In this document: one piece after another, positions 22,892-34,808 of the stretch | How the letters are laid out: each line of letters starts with the position of its first letter | Position numbering within the stretch: the stretch's first letter is position 1 | Assembly (NCBI GenBank): GCA_964058805.1 | Contig: CAXKVV010001537.1 | Span: 1-35,030 of the forward strand | Length of the DNA stretch: 35,030 bases | Source: Schoenoplectus triqueter | Taxonomy: Eukaryota; Streptophyta; Magnoliopsida; Poales; Cyperaceae | Direction of reading: 5' to 3' | The notes under the pieces: generated by a model | Database searches by the model: none | The model's input: only the letters and a program-made list of their open reading frames with translations | What the model was told of the DNA's origin: nothing | Made by a program: the position numbers and the translations under genes

Positions 22892-23859
22892 TCAATTTGC
22901 TGTCACCCTCGGCACATACTTGCGAGCCCAGAGCTGTCTTCCATTGATGTTGTATTTCACAACTCGTTCGCAACTCAACACAAGACTGATGTATGTATCA
23001 CTTTTGAACACAATTCTGCCATACATCGGCATCCCTTCCGGTGCTGTACGCTCCATCATTACTCTGTCTATGCAATCTCCCCATCTCCTGCATGTACACA
23101 TTATCATTAGTTTTGTGAATAGTTTTACTGACATCATCCCAACTTTAGTAAAATCAAAGGAGGATGCCAAATTGACAACCCAACAAAATCACCTAAAGGA
23201 AGCACTACATTGATCAAATGGGAAAAAATAATTCTGATAATTAAGTTTTCTACTTACTCATTGAAATGCTCCATTATCTCTTCCCTTCTAATTGGGAATC
23301 CCTTCGAGAAAGTAATAAACATGGACCGGGCATCCACAATTGATGGTACCGTTGCTGTAGGATTGTATAGCACAGATAATCCATGGGGCATGGATGGCTT
23401 CGCCACAGTCAATCCTGCTCTTGCTGCTGCCATATCGGCCTCATACGCACACAACAGTTCATACATACGATCATCGAACACAATTCTTCCAATCCCATCT
23501 AGTATGTAAGTTAGGCCTCTTACTATTATATCCTTGTGAAAATTGAAGAAACAGATGTCTAAACTATTTCGAGCCAATGAAGTTATCATAGGTATCTCGC
23601 TGTAGTTACTGTAACCATCCTCTTGTCGGAGGCAGTGCAACACCACATCTACTTCGGTTATTAGCGTGAACATTCTTGTACGATTGCTGATCTGTACAAC
23701 CTGGCTAATCATGTTCATGCCTGATTGCTCTAACCACATAAAAAGAGCGACAGCATTGCGGGACAGAGCTGGATCCATCCCGTGAGCAATGAGTTTCTCG
23801 TACACTACTCGATCAATCTTGTGGAATGCTAGGATATCCTTAATTGTAGGTGGCGCCAT
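22892..23859 (-). CDS. Plant RRM-like protein of unknown function, copy B
   Basis: Two exons (23859-23258 and 23087-22892) with a 170-bp intron encode 265 residues. Start MAPPTIKDILAFHKIDRVVY; first-exon length and intron phase equal those of copy A. The C-terminal RRM-like part reads SMFITFSKGFPIRREEIMEH, RWGDCIDRVMMERT and MYGRIVFKSDTYISLVLS, almost the same as in copy A. The middle has diverged more (for example VVQISNRTRMFTLITEVDVV against ITKITNPTLIFKLIAEADAI). The shorter intron and divergent spacers show that the duplication is not recent. The frame is clean. It lies upstream of copy A in the same orientation, so this is a head-to-tail tandem duplication. Confidence 0.85.
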
Positions 23860-24869
23860 AAATAAAAGGTAGATTTCAGTAGGAAGACAAAAGGGATAGT
23901 GATAATCTTTCAGGATAAGATCAGAGATGATGACGATAGGGATTAACACATCAATTGGATGCTAATTATTTGGTGCATTCACTGAGTTATCCTTAAATGA
24001 ACTGGGTTTAGAGGGCATTAAAGTTTGGTTTTCATGTCTTTTCTTGTTGTGGGCAATGGATTTGTTAAAAAGGGTTAGTCTTAGAGAGGTGAGATTTCAT
24101 GGGCACGAAGGAGCAACAAATTTTCTGATTCATGTAGTTTGCTAACTAAATGCACAACTTGCAACTCTCTCAGTCAAGGCCAGTCTCAGTCAACATGTTT
24201 GAACGACAGGATAATGTTATTTCTTTGGTTTCTTCTGTTCCAACCTTCTCCAAAATAGAAAAAAGGCCATTAATTAATTATACGCTCTGAGTTTTTGTTG
24301 TAACTTATAAGATAGGTACTCGTGTTTTATTGTTAGGATAAAAGAACCCCATCAACTTAATTCTTGTACGAACTAGAATTTGAGCTAAATTTAGATTTGA
24401 CATACATATACATACATACATACACACATACACACATACGTACATACGTATATAAATTTAGTTTGAGCTAATTTTTGTATGAACTAGAGTTTGAGTTAAA
24501 TTTTCTATTTATCTAAAAAATAGTTAACAATTTTTTAAAAATATAAAATTTGATATATAACTAGATATTTATATGAAAAATATTTTGAATGGGTTCGAAT
24601 TAACTATCTTGATTTTGAAAATAATAAACTAATTCATAATATAGAAACGATTTATACTATACATAGAACCAATAAGTTCAGCGCTCAATAGCAACAACCC
24701 CACTCACTGACGAGCAGCCCTAGTGCCTTTCCTTACAAGATGCTGGGCACCGACCAGAGAACATGCACATCAGACGCGGATGTATATCTGGAGTTGAAAT
24801 CAGACCCAGATTGTTACATTGTTACAGAAGCCTTAATTTTAAGCAAGTGCCAAACCGGGATGATTTTGT
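23860..24869. other. Upstream region of copy B and AT-rich DNA with a CATA/CACA microsatellite
   Basis: About 23860-24130 is the promoter side of copy B and shares patches with that of copy A. A CATA/CACA/CGTA tetranucleotide tract lies at about 24400-24450. The segment 24690-24865 is richer in G+C, but its short open frame has no recognisable relatives. Confidence 0.45.
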
Positions 24870-25308
24870 GGGTGTGTTTGGATGGTGAAAAAAATAATGT
24901 AAGAATAGCATTGTTTAGGTTAGTAGTTGAGAATAGTGTGAGGTTAGTGATATTTTAGAAAATATGAAAAAAGTGTTAATTTTTATTATTTCGGGTTAGT
25001 AAAATGTTGTTTCGATGTAAATATGAAAACAGTGGAGAGAATAGTTAAAATAATTAATTATTTTTTAATATTTTATTTAATAATAATATTTATTTAATAC
25101 TATTTCATACTAATATAAAAGATTTTTTTTATTATTTTCACTATCCTCATGGACGTTAATCCGCTAACCCAATATTTTCTATGAGTTAACGAATTAGCAC
25201 TATCATGTTGCTATTTTTTATTTCAATTTTATATTTAAATGGTTGCTAACCTGAGAATAATACTACTATTTCAAAAATAATGTTATTCTACATCATCCAA
25301 ACACACCC
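24870..25308. mobile_element. TIR element (MITE-like), 439 bp
   Basis: The ends are inverted repeats beginning GGGTGTGTTTGGATG on the left and, read inward from the right, GGGTGTGTTTGGATG as well. The interior is AT-rich and non-coding. I see no convincing target-site duplication, so the superfamily is not assigned; the GGGTGTGTTTGG terminus is frequent in plant MITEs. Confidence 0.65.
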
Positions 25309-25594
25309 TATGAGAATAGGATGTGGGATTGTACAACCATACTTGCATAAAAATTCAATGCTAATTAAACTGGATTTTTATTTATCAAGCCACTCGACAA
25401 ATGACAAATCTGCTTTCATCCATTGTGCCAAATTAATGATGCATGGCCTCTCCAATTTTGAAAGAACATATCTACAATTTTATGCTTTTCATATCGACAA
25501 GTGTATTATCAATTTCCACCATTATCAAATGAGTTTGTTGTTAATAAAACATATTTTGTTTATTTACTAATATTACAATGTTTTCATGGTGTAG

Positions 25595-25821
25595 GCCCTA
25601 ATTACCAAGTCAACCATGATGATAATGTGGCTATGGATGCCAAAGCTGAAGACAAGTTGGATGTGATGTGTCGCATGTCAACAAATATGCAGGAATTGCT
25701 GAGAAATCAATGGAGAAATTTGCCTCATTGATATCATCCTTTAGATACAACCCATCACCTGGGTCCTGTGCAAGTGGCCTTCTGCCCCTTTAAAAGAAGT
25801 GCAGAACACAAGATCCATGAG
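25595..25821 (+). pseudogene. Degenerate exon-like fragment of an unidentified gene
   Basis: Preceded by an acceptor-like GGTGTAG and ended by a donor-like GAG|GTATAC, this 227-bp segment reads as protein but in three successive frames: NYQVNHDDNVAMDAKAEDKL to about 25700, then AEKSMEKFASLISSFRYNPS, then PLKEVQNTRSM. The even composition and peptide character suggest an old exon with two frameshifts. I do not recognise the protein. No further exons were seen on either side. Confidence 0.4.
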
Positions 25822-27054
25822 GTATACTGTTATTAATTTTCTCCCTTTAATACAGAATATATTTTTTGAATGACATTAGTGAAGTGATAACAAATTATAA
25901 ACTAAGTTAAAAAGGAACCGCCGTTTGAATTATATGAAATTTTCTTCACCCTCATACTTCATTCCACAAAACCTACAAGCTGTTTAATTGTGAATAGTTT
26001 TGATAATTGGCAGTTTTCTCCATAAACTTTATGTCCAACAGGGTTTCTTTCCAGAAAAGAAAGCCATCTGGAGAACTTGTTGACCTCGGTGAATTCGCAT
26101 ATACATCGAAAGAGAGAAGATCCTGCCAAATTATACTCAAATTGAGATCAAAGTAATTCCATTGAAGTTGTATTTTTAGCAGAAAAGGAGTTGACATGTG
26201 TGTACATGCTCATTTATATCATTAGTTGTAAGCTATGCTGAGTTCCGGTCTTGAACTGTGTTTTCCTGAATTTAAAGGTGTACTAGGGACTAGGATAGTC
26301 AACCTTTTGTATTTAAAATCAATATGCCTCTTATTCTGATAGATTACTACAATCAGAACTCGAAGGCTTTCAAGGTCCAATTTTGAGATTGATTGGGAAT
26401 TTGGGATGTGTTTTATTAATTTCCATGTCTTGTATGTTAAAAGCCGAATTTACGTATCCTGATCATGGTTTTTTACTCAGTATTAAAGACGATTTATTTA
26501 TTTAATCTGCCGTCAAATTTGGTTATTCTAACTTAAAATGATTGTAATATCGAGAACATGGCTTAAACAGTGAGTAAATGGAATGACCTCAAAGGTCAAT
26601 CAATTGTAAAGAACACCATAGTTGACATTGGCATGTATCCGCATAGATAGAAGTAAAAGGACAAGACACTTGGCAGGCATAAAAGGCTTTAGAATTCTTT
26701 AAAGCTACTTTCAGTTTGTAAAGCCATGGGTTATCGTGGTATATAGCAACTTGACAGTATAAAAAAACATTAAAGCACACATTCTACTTTGACCATGGTC
26801 CATAAAGTATTGCGATATAATTTGGATGGTACTTAGAGCGAGATATATAATAAAGATAATTAGGCTTAAACTAATGCTAGAGGAGCTAATTTCAAAGTGT
26901 ATCGGTTTAGACCTGCAATATCACTTGCATGAATCGATTTTGACCTATAACATCACTTGCGCCAAGAAAAAGGGGAAGAAGAAAACAAGAACCAATCCTA
27001 TTAACACTGTGCAGTGCCACCAACTCAGAGTAACTAAGGGGGCGAAAAAAGCAT
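25822..27054. other. Intergenic, AT-rich
   Basis: No gene or recognisable element. The right end should contain the YIF1 3' UTR. Confidence 0.45.
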
Positions 27055-28988
27055 TTAAGCTCTAACATTACCAAGCCAAAAGAACAAAGGGAACTGAGCA
27101 ATGGCCATGAAGAGAAGCATGTAATGCTGCCGGCTAGAGTGCTTGTCATGGCTCCTAATCTCAGTCAAAAGCACCCTCTTCATGGTCTTTACCAAGAAAA
27201 CCCCCATGCAAATGCTCAGCCAAGGCATCAGAAAGTAGTATGACAAGCTCCAGAACATGCGTACCACAATTGCCAGAGAAAGGCCAGTGAAGAGGTAGCC
27301 ACCATATGCCACAATATCAAGCAAAGCTGCCTCACCGCCACCCATTGAATATAACAATGACTTGAGCAGTGCAACCTGTATGAACCAACCAAGAATGCCC
27401 CTCGTGAACTGATAACTAAGTGCTTCTGGGCTGAACCTGCATTTTATTGAAATAAGGGATGTCTAATTTGGTTAGGTGCTGATACAACCAAGAAGATCTA
27501 TTAGAGTCCCTCAACACTTACAGCTTTCACTTATATAAGATCAGGACTTCTTACATTAAGCTTTGACTGAATATGTTAAAAATGGGTAAAATTAATTTTT
27601 GTAGTGTGTTCTACTGGTCAGGTCAGGAACCAATACAACAGACCTATTAAGATATGGGTCAAGTTTTCAGCCAAACAACTTTTTCCATCGTCTCAAGCTT
27701 TTATCAGGTATCTTAGATTAAAAACAAGGTTCTCATAAGATCATGGGGCAATGGATACTACCAAATTCCAATATAGTTTTGATAAACAACAACCCTAACC
27801 CAAATGAAAACATAAAACACAAACAAAAGAGGTAGGTAACGATCAGTTCAACCCACAAAACTATTCAGTATGTAACGATCAGTTCAACCCAACTGTTTAC
27901 CTTCTTATCATTATAATACCAACTCTTTCGCAAGAGATTAGTTGATATTTAAAAAAATCCTTCATATGACCAAATGACCTTTAAATTCCATTTCAATTAT
28001 TTAACTATTGTTGTTATTACATTCTTATTTGAGTTACTTTCTGGTTAGCTTTCGAATAGCAACAAATTAGTTTAGGTAACTATTTTCAATATACAAGACA
28101 AGGTAATGGTTGCACTTGTAACTTCTAAGTTTCAAAAACAATAGAAAAATAAATCATATCTTTCCACACAGAAAGAAGCCACCATTTCAGTGATGGAAAT
28201 TTGAACTAAAAGATGAAAAGATGCAACATATTCTTAATCATTCTCTTGGATTTTAATGATATAGATTTGTTTACGAAGAAAATTTGAGGGAAGGGCATTT
28301 ATCAGGAAACAGAAGTTTGCAGGGGTAACATTCATTACTACAAGTTCATTTGGTGGTGGAATGTTGGAAAAGCTGACGTACCCCTAAAGATGAGCACAAG
28401 AAAGTCAAGCAACTTACTTTCCAACAAAACCAAGAGAAAAGCCAGCGAGGATAACATAAGTAGCGAATGCCATAAAAGGTATGTATAAATCTGGGGCATT
28501 AATGTCATATATGGGAGGCTTATATGACAGCCTCCCCCCTACTGGCTCAGTAATCCTAGTCCAATGTCCCTGATTAAAAAGAAATAAAATATCAGAGGAA
28601 AAATATATAGCTAATTAGAAAAGGATTCATAAGAGTAAATTATCAAAGTTGAAAACTTACTCGATGAAGAAAAGGAAACAAGACAACTCTCAACTTGTTA
28701 CGCACATATTGATCATTCACTTGGAAATAGTATTGTGGATTTGAGAAGTACCGACTGATCTGTTTATCAAGCCTTTGTTGTTAGAAATTCAACAATTGGC
28801 ATCAATGAAATAATATGAACTAAACATACATTGCTTTGCATAAACTCAGAACTTGAGCCCAAGAACTTCTCTCCATATGCACCCAAGCCAGTTTTGATGA
28901 ACTCTGATCCAGCACCATAAAATGCATTTCCAAATGGACTCTGTTGGCCCTGCGGCCCACGTTGATTTGCCACATTGGGATTATACAT
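27055..28988 (-). CDS. YIF1: YIF1 / HRF1-family integral membrane protein (ER-Golgi trafficking)
   Basis: Four coding exons (28988-28830, 28759-28661, 28569-28418 and 27436-27055) join in phase to a 263-residue protein, close to the family length. The N-terminus [15 protein letters not shown] region reads [20 protein letters not shown], followed by [20 protein letters not shown] and the highly conserved [20 protein letters not shown] and FLHRGHWTRI. Four to five membrane segments follow, including [38 protein letters not shown], and a C-terminal [19 protein letters not shown]1 partners with YIP1 in COPII vesicle transport between ER and Golgi. A clean acceptor (TTTTCAG) two bases before the ATG shows an intron in the 5' leader; the non-coding first exon should lie near 30840-31010. 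A LINE fragment sits in that intron. The gene looks intact. Confidence 0.95.
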
Positions 28989-28990
28989 AG

Positions 28991-31010
28991 CTGAAAATTT
29001 GCAGTTTAATGTAAGCATCATCTTGCAATGCAACAGCCCGATGCAATAAAGTTAAAAGCTTAAAGTAATAAACCAAAGTTACACATCGATTCACTTATGA
29101 ATTTCCTTTTAAGGGTTCCGTTGCACAAATTATACCTGCGATTTCACAGCATTTCTAGAAAGAGTCGAAAATTATCTCACATTAGCCTCATACTTATTGA
29201 AACCAAGGTGAACTTTTAAAATGATGACAAAAATGCCCATATATTTCCAATTTATTTCAAACTGACTTGTTTAATAACCAGTTCATGAAAATTCAAAAAC
29301 CCATTAGCTTCTTGGTTTTATTTCTGTTTTGTATTTGAGAATAAGACATAAGAAGCTTATTCTATGTATTTACTGACTATACTTTTTCATGAAACTGATC
29401 CAATGATCAGGTGTCTGCAGGCTATTTCGAAAGTAATAGTTTAGTTGTTGCAAAAGCAAGTGCTTAGTGGTTAGTGCAAAAAAAATAGAACACTAACAAA
29501 GGATAATTTGAGAAAGAAAGGTTGGCAGGGAGATGATAAATATATTTTTTGTGATGCCAGTGAATCTGTAGAACATCTCTTTCTACAATGAAGTTCAGTT
29601 TGCTTATGGAATTGATTCTCTTCTTATAATAATTTTCAATTCCATTGCAATTCAATTCAAAGGAAAATAGAAGCTAGCATACCTTATAAAAACCCAAAAC
29701 TCTTGAACTGGTAAGAGGTGCTTTTCTGTGGGTTATTTGGAAAGAAAGAAATATAATAGTTTTCAATGGTGGTCAGAGTAAAAGTGTTAGGGCTTTAGGA
29801 GGATCAATAATAGCATTAGTTCATTACTGGTGTTTAATTCAAAATTCTGTACACAACATTTTACCAGATAATACAAACTCATTGCCAGTGCAGATAACAG
29901 ACCATACTTTAGGATTAGAGCTTCCAGAGGAAGAGGTTTGGTCTGGAAGAGAAATTGAACTGGTTAATATCGATTAGGGAAATATGATAGTTAAAAACTT
30001 CTTTAGTACTTGTAGCTCGTAATTTTGTGTTTCAGCTGGAATAGAGCAGCTAGTTGTTAAAAGGTTATGCAGACTTGGCCAGGCAAGAAGACTTGAAAGT
30101 GTCAGATTTAACAAAAACAGTTGACAATTTTTGATAAATTCTATTCTTCCGGGTTGTGGAAGATATAATATTTGAAGTTTATGTGATATACTTGCTTTAA
30201 TCCGGGTTGTGGAAGGGTCGTACTTCACTATGTTGGATGTTATAATCAGTCCAAATATGTAGAAAATGTAGTCCTTTTAATTCAATGCTTTAGGAATGTA
30301 AAACCTGGTACCGGGTTGTGGTACCATATGAACCTTATGTTTCTAAATGAAACTGGTGGTATAAAAAGCACTTTCTGTGAAAAAAAGAAAGTGCTTAGTT
30401 ACTCCAATGAACATCTGAAAGGAGGCTGTCATTTATAAATACCACAAATAGAGCAGCAAGTAGTTCGCAAGAAGACTACAAACTTATATTGAGAATCAGG
30501 CATTGCTTTTTGAAGTTGAATTAAAAGGAAATAAAAGAACTATGTTCCCCTAAAAGTAAAAATTTCATGAGCTCTTGAAGGAATATGTGTGAAAAACAAA
30601 CTAACAGTGATGGTATAGGCACAAGCTGGTACAGGACCTGAATGACTACCAAAAGACTGGCTCACCAAAATAAATTCAACATCATTTTGGTTCCATAACC
30701 TAAGACCAAATAAATCAGAAAGCGCCGAATGACTGGCTGGCTCAACATAACAAATTCAAAATCATTCTGGTCCCATAACCTTAAGATCCGATTATTGGAC
30801 GGTTTTCCAAATCAAAGTTGTTTTGGGAGGAACGCTTGAATAGGGAAGAGACTCACAGACTTCCTTCTAGTTTGTGTTGCAACTGAGTGCTTGTTCAGAT
30901 TTGTTCTCTCTGCCGACTCTTCAAGGGGCAAAGCACCAAAGCCAAGGTAAATGTGATGTAGATCGATTGATGATCGGAAGGAAGATCTGGGATCGCTTGA
31001 AGTTTGTCTG
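28991..31010 (-). other. YIF1 5'-UTR intron and leader
   Basis: Non-coding DNA between the ATG exon and the presumed transcript start. It contains the LINE at 29469-30388 and a diverged tandem duplication of about 80 bp near 30657-30780, each copy with CCATAACCT. The donor of the leader exon could not be fixed. Confidence 0.5.
29469..30388 (+). mobile_element. 5'-truncated LINE (L1-type) fragment
   Basis: An 11-bp direct repeat AAGTGCTTAGT (29458-29468 and 30389-30399) brackets 920 bp ending in an A-rich tail. The 5' part encodes the C-terminal reverse-transcriptase zinc-binding region common in plant LINEs: TLTKDNLRKKGWQGDDKYIF, CDASESVEHLFLQ (then a stop where Cys is expected), and after a frameshift GAFLWVIWKERNIIVFNGG. 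The frame continues to NID and a TAG at about 29977, followed by a 3' UTR in which CCGGGTTGTGG occurs three times (30149, 30202, 30311). The target duplication, A-tail and 5' truncation are the hallmarks of target-primed insertion. It lies antisense to YIF1. Confidence 0.88.
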
Positions 31011-31097
31011 TTAAATCAAAAGTAATGTGAAAGAAGATGGGACTCATGGATTTGTCGGCTTGTCGCCAACTCGATCGGCTGCTCAGAAAAAAAAAAA

Positions 31098-31118
31098 CCT
31101 TTTGGGCCGGGCCGTAAA
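31098..31118. promoter_or_regulatory. GGGCC-rich promoter motif upstream of YIF1
   Basis: TTTTGGGCCGGGCCG lies just upstream of the presumed YIF1 transcript start. On the gene strand it contains GGCCCAAAA, a site II-type element of the kind bound by TCP factors in promoters of plant housekeeping genes. Function is inferred from motif and position only. Confidence 0.4.
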
Positions 31119-31729
31119 TTTGTTTCTTCCATTTAGTGGATTATGCATTTATGCTGCAGATAAAACAAAGATACAAGTTCAAAAGAAAATTGGTATGTAG
31201 TGTGGGTTGAACAATAGTAAATTACCAGCATGTATTTTGAAAAGAAGAGTGATAAATTACACCCCTTATCTTCCTTCTCTGTGTATTATTTTTTGCACAA
31301 TGTTAAGTACAAACGCTTTTAAAAAATATATAATCTCTAATTCAAGTTTTGGAATATATACTTTTAAAAAGTACTTATACTTAACAGTATATACAAACAT
31401 GATGTGTAAAACTTAGTATACAAGAATAATTTATCATTCAAAAATAGGTAGAAATGTAAACCGTATCTTGTAGGGTCACGGTGCACATAGCAAGCAAGAA
31501 AGAAAATAATAACATATTAGCAATTTAGCATTCTCTGAATTACAGAATTAATATTATTTTAAATTACTTATAGTAAAGCTAATATTTGGAAAATAACACA
31601 AGTTACACAATTATCACTCACCCCATGTATATAGCCTAACTTACACTTTTGAATGCATAGTTTCCTGTCTGAAAATGGGTCGTCAAGATTTTACATAGTC
31701 AAAGTTCAAATGGCACCCCATCATTTTAG
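31119..31729. other. Intergenic, AT-rich
   Basis: Spacer between YIF1 and the MITE at 31730. No gene or element recognised. Confidence 0.45.
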
Positions 31730-32147
31730 ATAATGTTTTTAAATGCGGATTCTTTTATGCATGCAGAAGGTCACTACATATCGCATATGCAGTATGCGGG
31801 TGCATATGCAGATTTTTATGTGGATGTATATATATGAATTTTTCTTATTTTTTAAATTAAAAATATAATAAAAACACCTACTTATAACATAAATCGGTCG
31901 TAACTTAGTAATTGAACGGTAAGAACTTTAATCACATCTTAAATTTATATTTATATGAGAGAAAATTTTATTTTCAATGATTTTTATCACTTAACAATTT
32001 ATATTAATTATCTTTGATGTATTATATCATTGTTTATACAAGCAAACCACATAAAAATGACTGCATGAAGATTTTTCATGCGAAAACCCACTGCATAGGC
32101 ATAAACGGCCGCATATGCGGGTCGTACGGCCACATTTAAAAATATTG
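31730..32147. mobile_element. MITE-like TIR element, 418 bp
   Basis: A 7-bp direct repeat ATTTTAG (31723-31729 and 32148-32154) flanks the element. The ends are inverted repeats of the type ATAATGTTTTTAAATGCGG and, from the right, CAATATTTTTAAATGTGG. Both subterminal regions contain repeated GCATATGC/TGCGGG words (31740-31815 and 32060-32125). The centre is AT-rich and non-coding. It lies just downstream of MED21. Confidence 0.65.
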
Positions 32148-32367
32148 ATTTTAGGTTAGCAATTTTATGAGCAGAAGCACAATATGAGAATACTCTTAGC
32201 ATTCATAATGCAAAAAATCCTCAGAACTTCACAAATATTACATCGATGCCTCTTTCTTTCTACCACAGAAGTCCAAAATATACACCGGGAAATAAAAACT
32301 ATCAAGATATGGAAGTATATCGCCTTCAAATGAATTTAATTAGAAGCCAAGACAACAAATGAATTGT

Positions 32368-34392
32368 CTATTGATCAGGCTTTTTCAGATTCAAACAATT
32401 ATCTGTCGCTTGATTGAATAACTCTTCAACTTGCTTCATTTCAAGCTCTGTAATCATAACAAAAAAGTAACATTGTTACAGCACAAGGGTTTAATACCAT
32501 CAGCTAGAACATAACCCAATAGAAGATTGCTCTATTCATTTATTTCGGAGCTCATAGCTAATTGAACAAAAGTAGCAGAAAGAAACAGAAACAGTTTTGA
32601 TATCCACAAGTACCCGACTGATATGGATCTAATTACAGAATCTGCATGGCATAGCATTGAGCAGACACCCAGGTACCAACTATTGCAGCATCTCTACCAG
32701 GTCAAATTACGAGCATCAAGCAGCATTGTACTTATACGGCCCATAAAAATTATTGAATCCATTCAACATTGAAAATATAGAAGTATTAAATACTGATTAA
32801 AACTGTCCGATGATCTTGGGTAATTAGAATTTGAGGCAATTATAGAATGCACCAAAAAAACTCCGTCTATCTAGATTAGTTTGGCATAGCATGTCCCAAG
32901 CCAAGAAAAAACAAGGAGGGTTGTGATGGACATGGCAAGCCAGCAATAAGATAGCCAATGTTTATGTAAATAAAAACCAGTCATAGAATGCACCACAAAA
33001 GGTACAGAACAATTATTGCCAGTTCTGAATGAAATCAAACTGGAGAAGTAACCACTCTGATCCTGATAAAAACTAACCAGTACCAAAACATTTTATATGG
33101 ATCAAATATTCCACATCACGGAGAAGATCCATCCATTAAACATAAGACAAGACCACATTACCTGCTGCTTCCAGTTGTTTCTGGAGTTCAAGCCCTACAA
33201 TCTCGTTCTCAGCCTGAAATTTTGATTAGTAAAGGTCTGTTAGGAAAACTCAACAAATAATAAATAGTTAGTTATATACTTTGAAGGACATTTGTCAGAA
33301 CATGTTATGTTGCATACTATCACCCTGCACCAGCAGGTAGAATTGCTATTTTTGTCTTGTGTTCATACAAGCCTTTGATTGCATTGGAGCTATGCTAGGG
33401 TCATAATAGGCTTCACACCTGTGATGTTTATAAGGTATAACCAGCATCAAAACAGCAACTGTATGGTTTCAAATAGCTTATGATTTCCTGGAAATTAGAA
33501 CCAATGAGATTAAGACCAAGTAGTGTAAATAGACCTTACTAAATAACATTATCTAAGCTATTGTACATATTACCTAAATTAAGACATTATTTAGCCACAA
33601 TCCCCCCCCCCACCAAAAAAAAAAAATAGGCAGCAATGACCTTAATACAGCAAATTTTGAAAAAGAAAAAAGAAAAATAATCATCCACGAACAAATAAGT
33701 TTAAAAGATATCAATTTATTACTTGAAGTTCAGCAATTCTTTGCAACTGCTCTTCCTCTCCAGACAACGGCAAAGCCGCAACAAGAGCATCAAACTGCAT
33801 TATTATAAAACATTAAAATGAAACAAATCCCCAATCATTGAGGAAAAATGCAGCAATAAGTTAAATTGAGCAAATTCTAAAACAACCCTACAAAATTAAT
33901 TGTTGCATGGTCCTAATTTATAAGGGGAGAAAACCACTATCCTTTTCATGCTATTTGAATAAACAAAGTTAAACAAAAAAAAAATTAAGATGCCACCTTA
34001 GCATACTACGGTTCTAGCAATGGTACACTCTAATAAGACCTTAGATAAAAAATAGACAGCACATGAAATAATTACAAAGATCACCAAAATCATTTTGCAT
34101 CAACCTTCTTTGCAGCTTGTACCAAAGCAGCACTCATAGCCTTTGGTTGTTCTGCCATATTATTCGCTTCTTCACTAGGGTTCGGATTAGGGTTAGTACT
34201 ACCATCAGCATTAGCATTAGGGTTACCATTGGTGTTAGGGTTTGCATCATTTGGGTTAGTGTTAGAAGCCGGCTCCGGATAGTCTGTTGAGAGCCGTACT
34301 GGAGGTGCATCTCTCTGAAGTGTGCCAAAAGTATTCACCGCTAGTAATGCTATTGTATTAACTTGCTCTTGCAATTGTGATATAATGTCCAT
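32368..34392 (-). CDS. MED21: Mediator complex subunit 21 (MED21)
   Basis: Four coding exons (34392-34105, 33794-33723, 33213-33162 and 32447-32368) join in phase to 163 residues. The start MDIISQLQEQVNTIALLAVN and the following FGTLQRDAPPVRLS are the diagnostic N-terminus of MED21. The rest is a coiled-coil-forming helix (AEQPKAMSAALVQAAKK, FDALVAALPLSGEEEQLQRI, ELEMKQVEELFNQATDNC) ending LNLKKPDQ. MED21 pairs with MED7 in the Mediator middle module and binds RNA polymerase II regulators in the nucleus. Plant MED21 is usually near 140 residues; here an Asn/Pro-rich insert of about 30 residues (NTNPNDANPNTNGNPNANAD and on) lengthens the linker after residue 40. An acceptor (TTGCAG) nine bases before ATG shows a 5'-leader intron. 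Confidence 0.95.
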
Positions 34393-34401
34393 TTCTGGGT
34401 T

Positions 34402-34771
34402 CTGCAAGTAGTTAAATCGAAAAAGGGAAGTTAGTACTTGAGAGCAATACAGTGTGCCAGCATTGTGGCAGTCCCAATTTAGCCATAATTCTTAACTGAT
34501 AATTAAGAAAGCACGCCAGTAACAATAATAACCGATAACAATTTGTAATTTTGTGGTGGTTGTCTAAGGTTATCTACTTTTTGACCCTCCCTCCCCCCTC
34601 CGCCGGACTTTTCCTGTAAGTACCCAGTAAAAAACAGGAAAAACAACCAGATCACTAAAATTTCAATAGGCGTGATGCAACTGGACAACAGAGGAGAATG
34701 GGAAAGGAGGTTCGAACCTGTATAGGTAAAATTAAGTTCTGCGCTGGTTTTCTTCGCAGGTGGCGGGTAAC

Positions 34772-34808
<37 letters not shown>

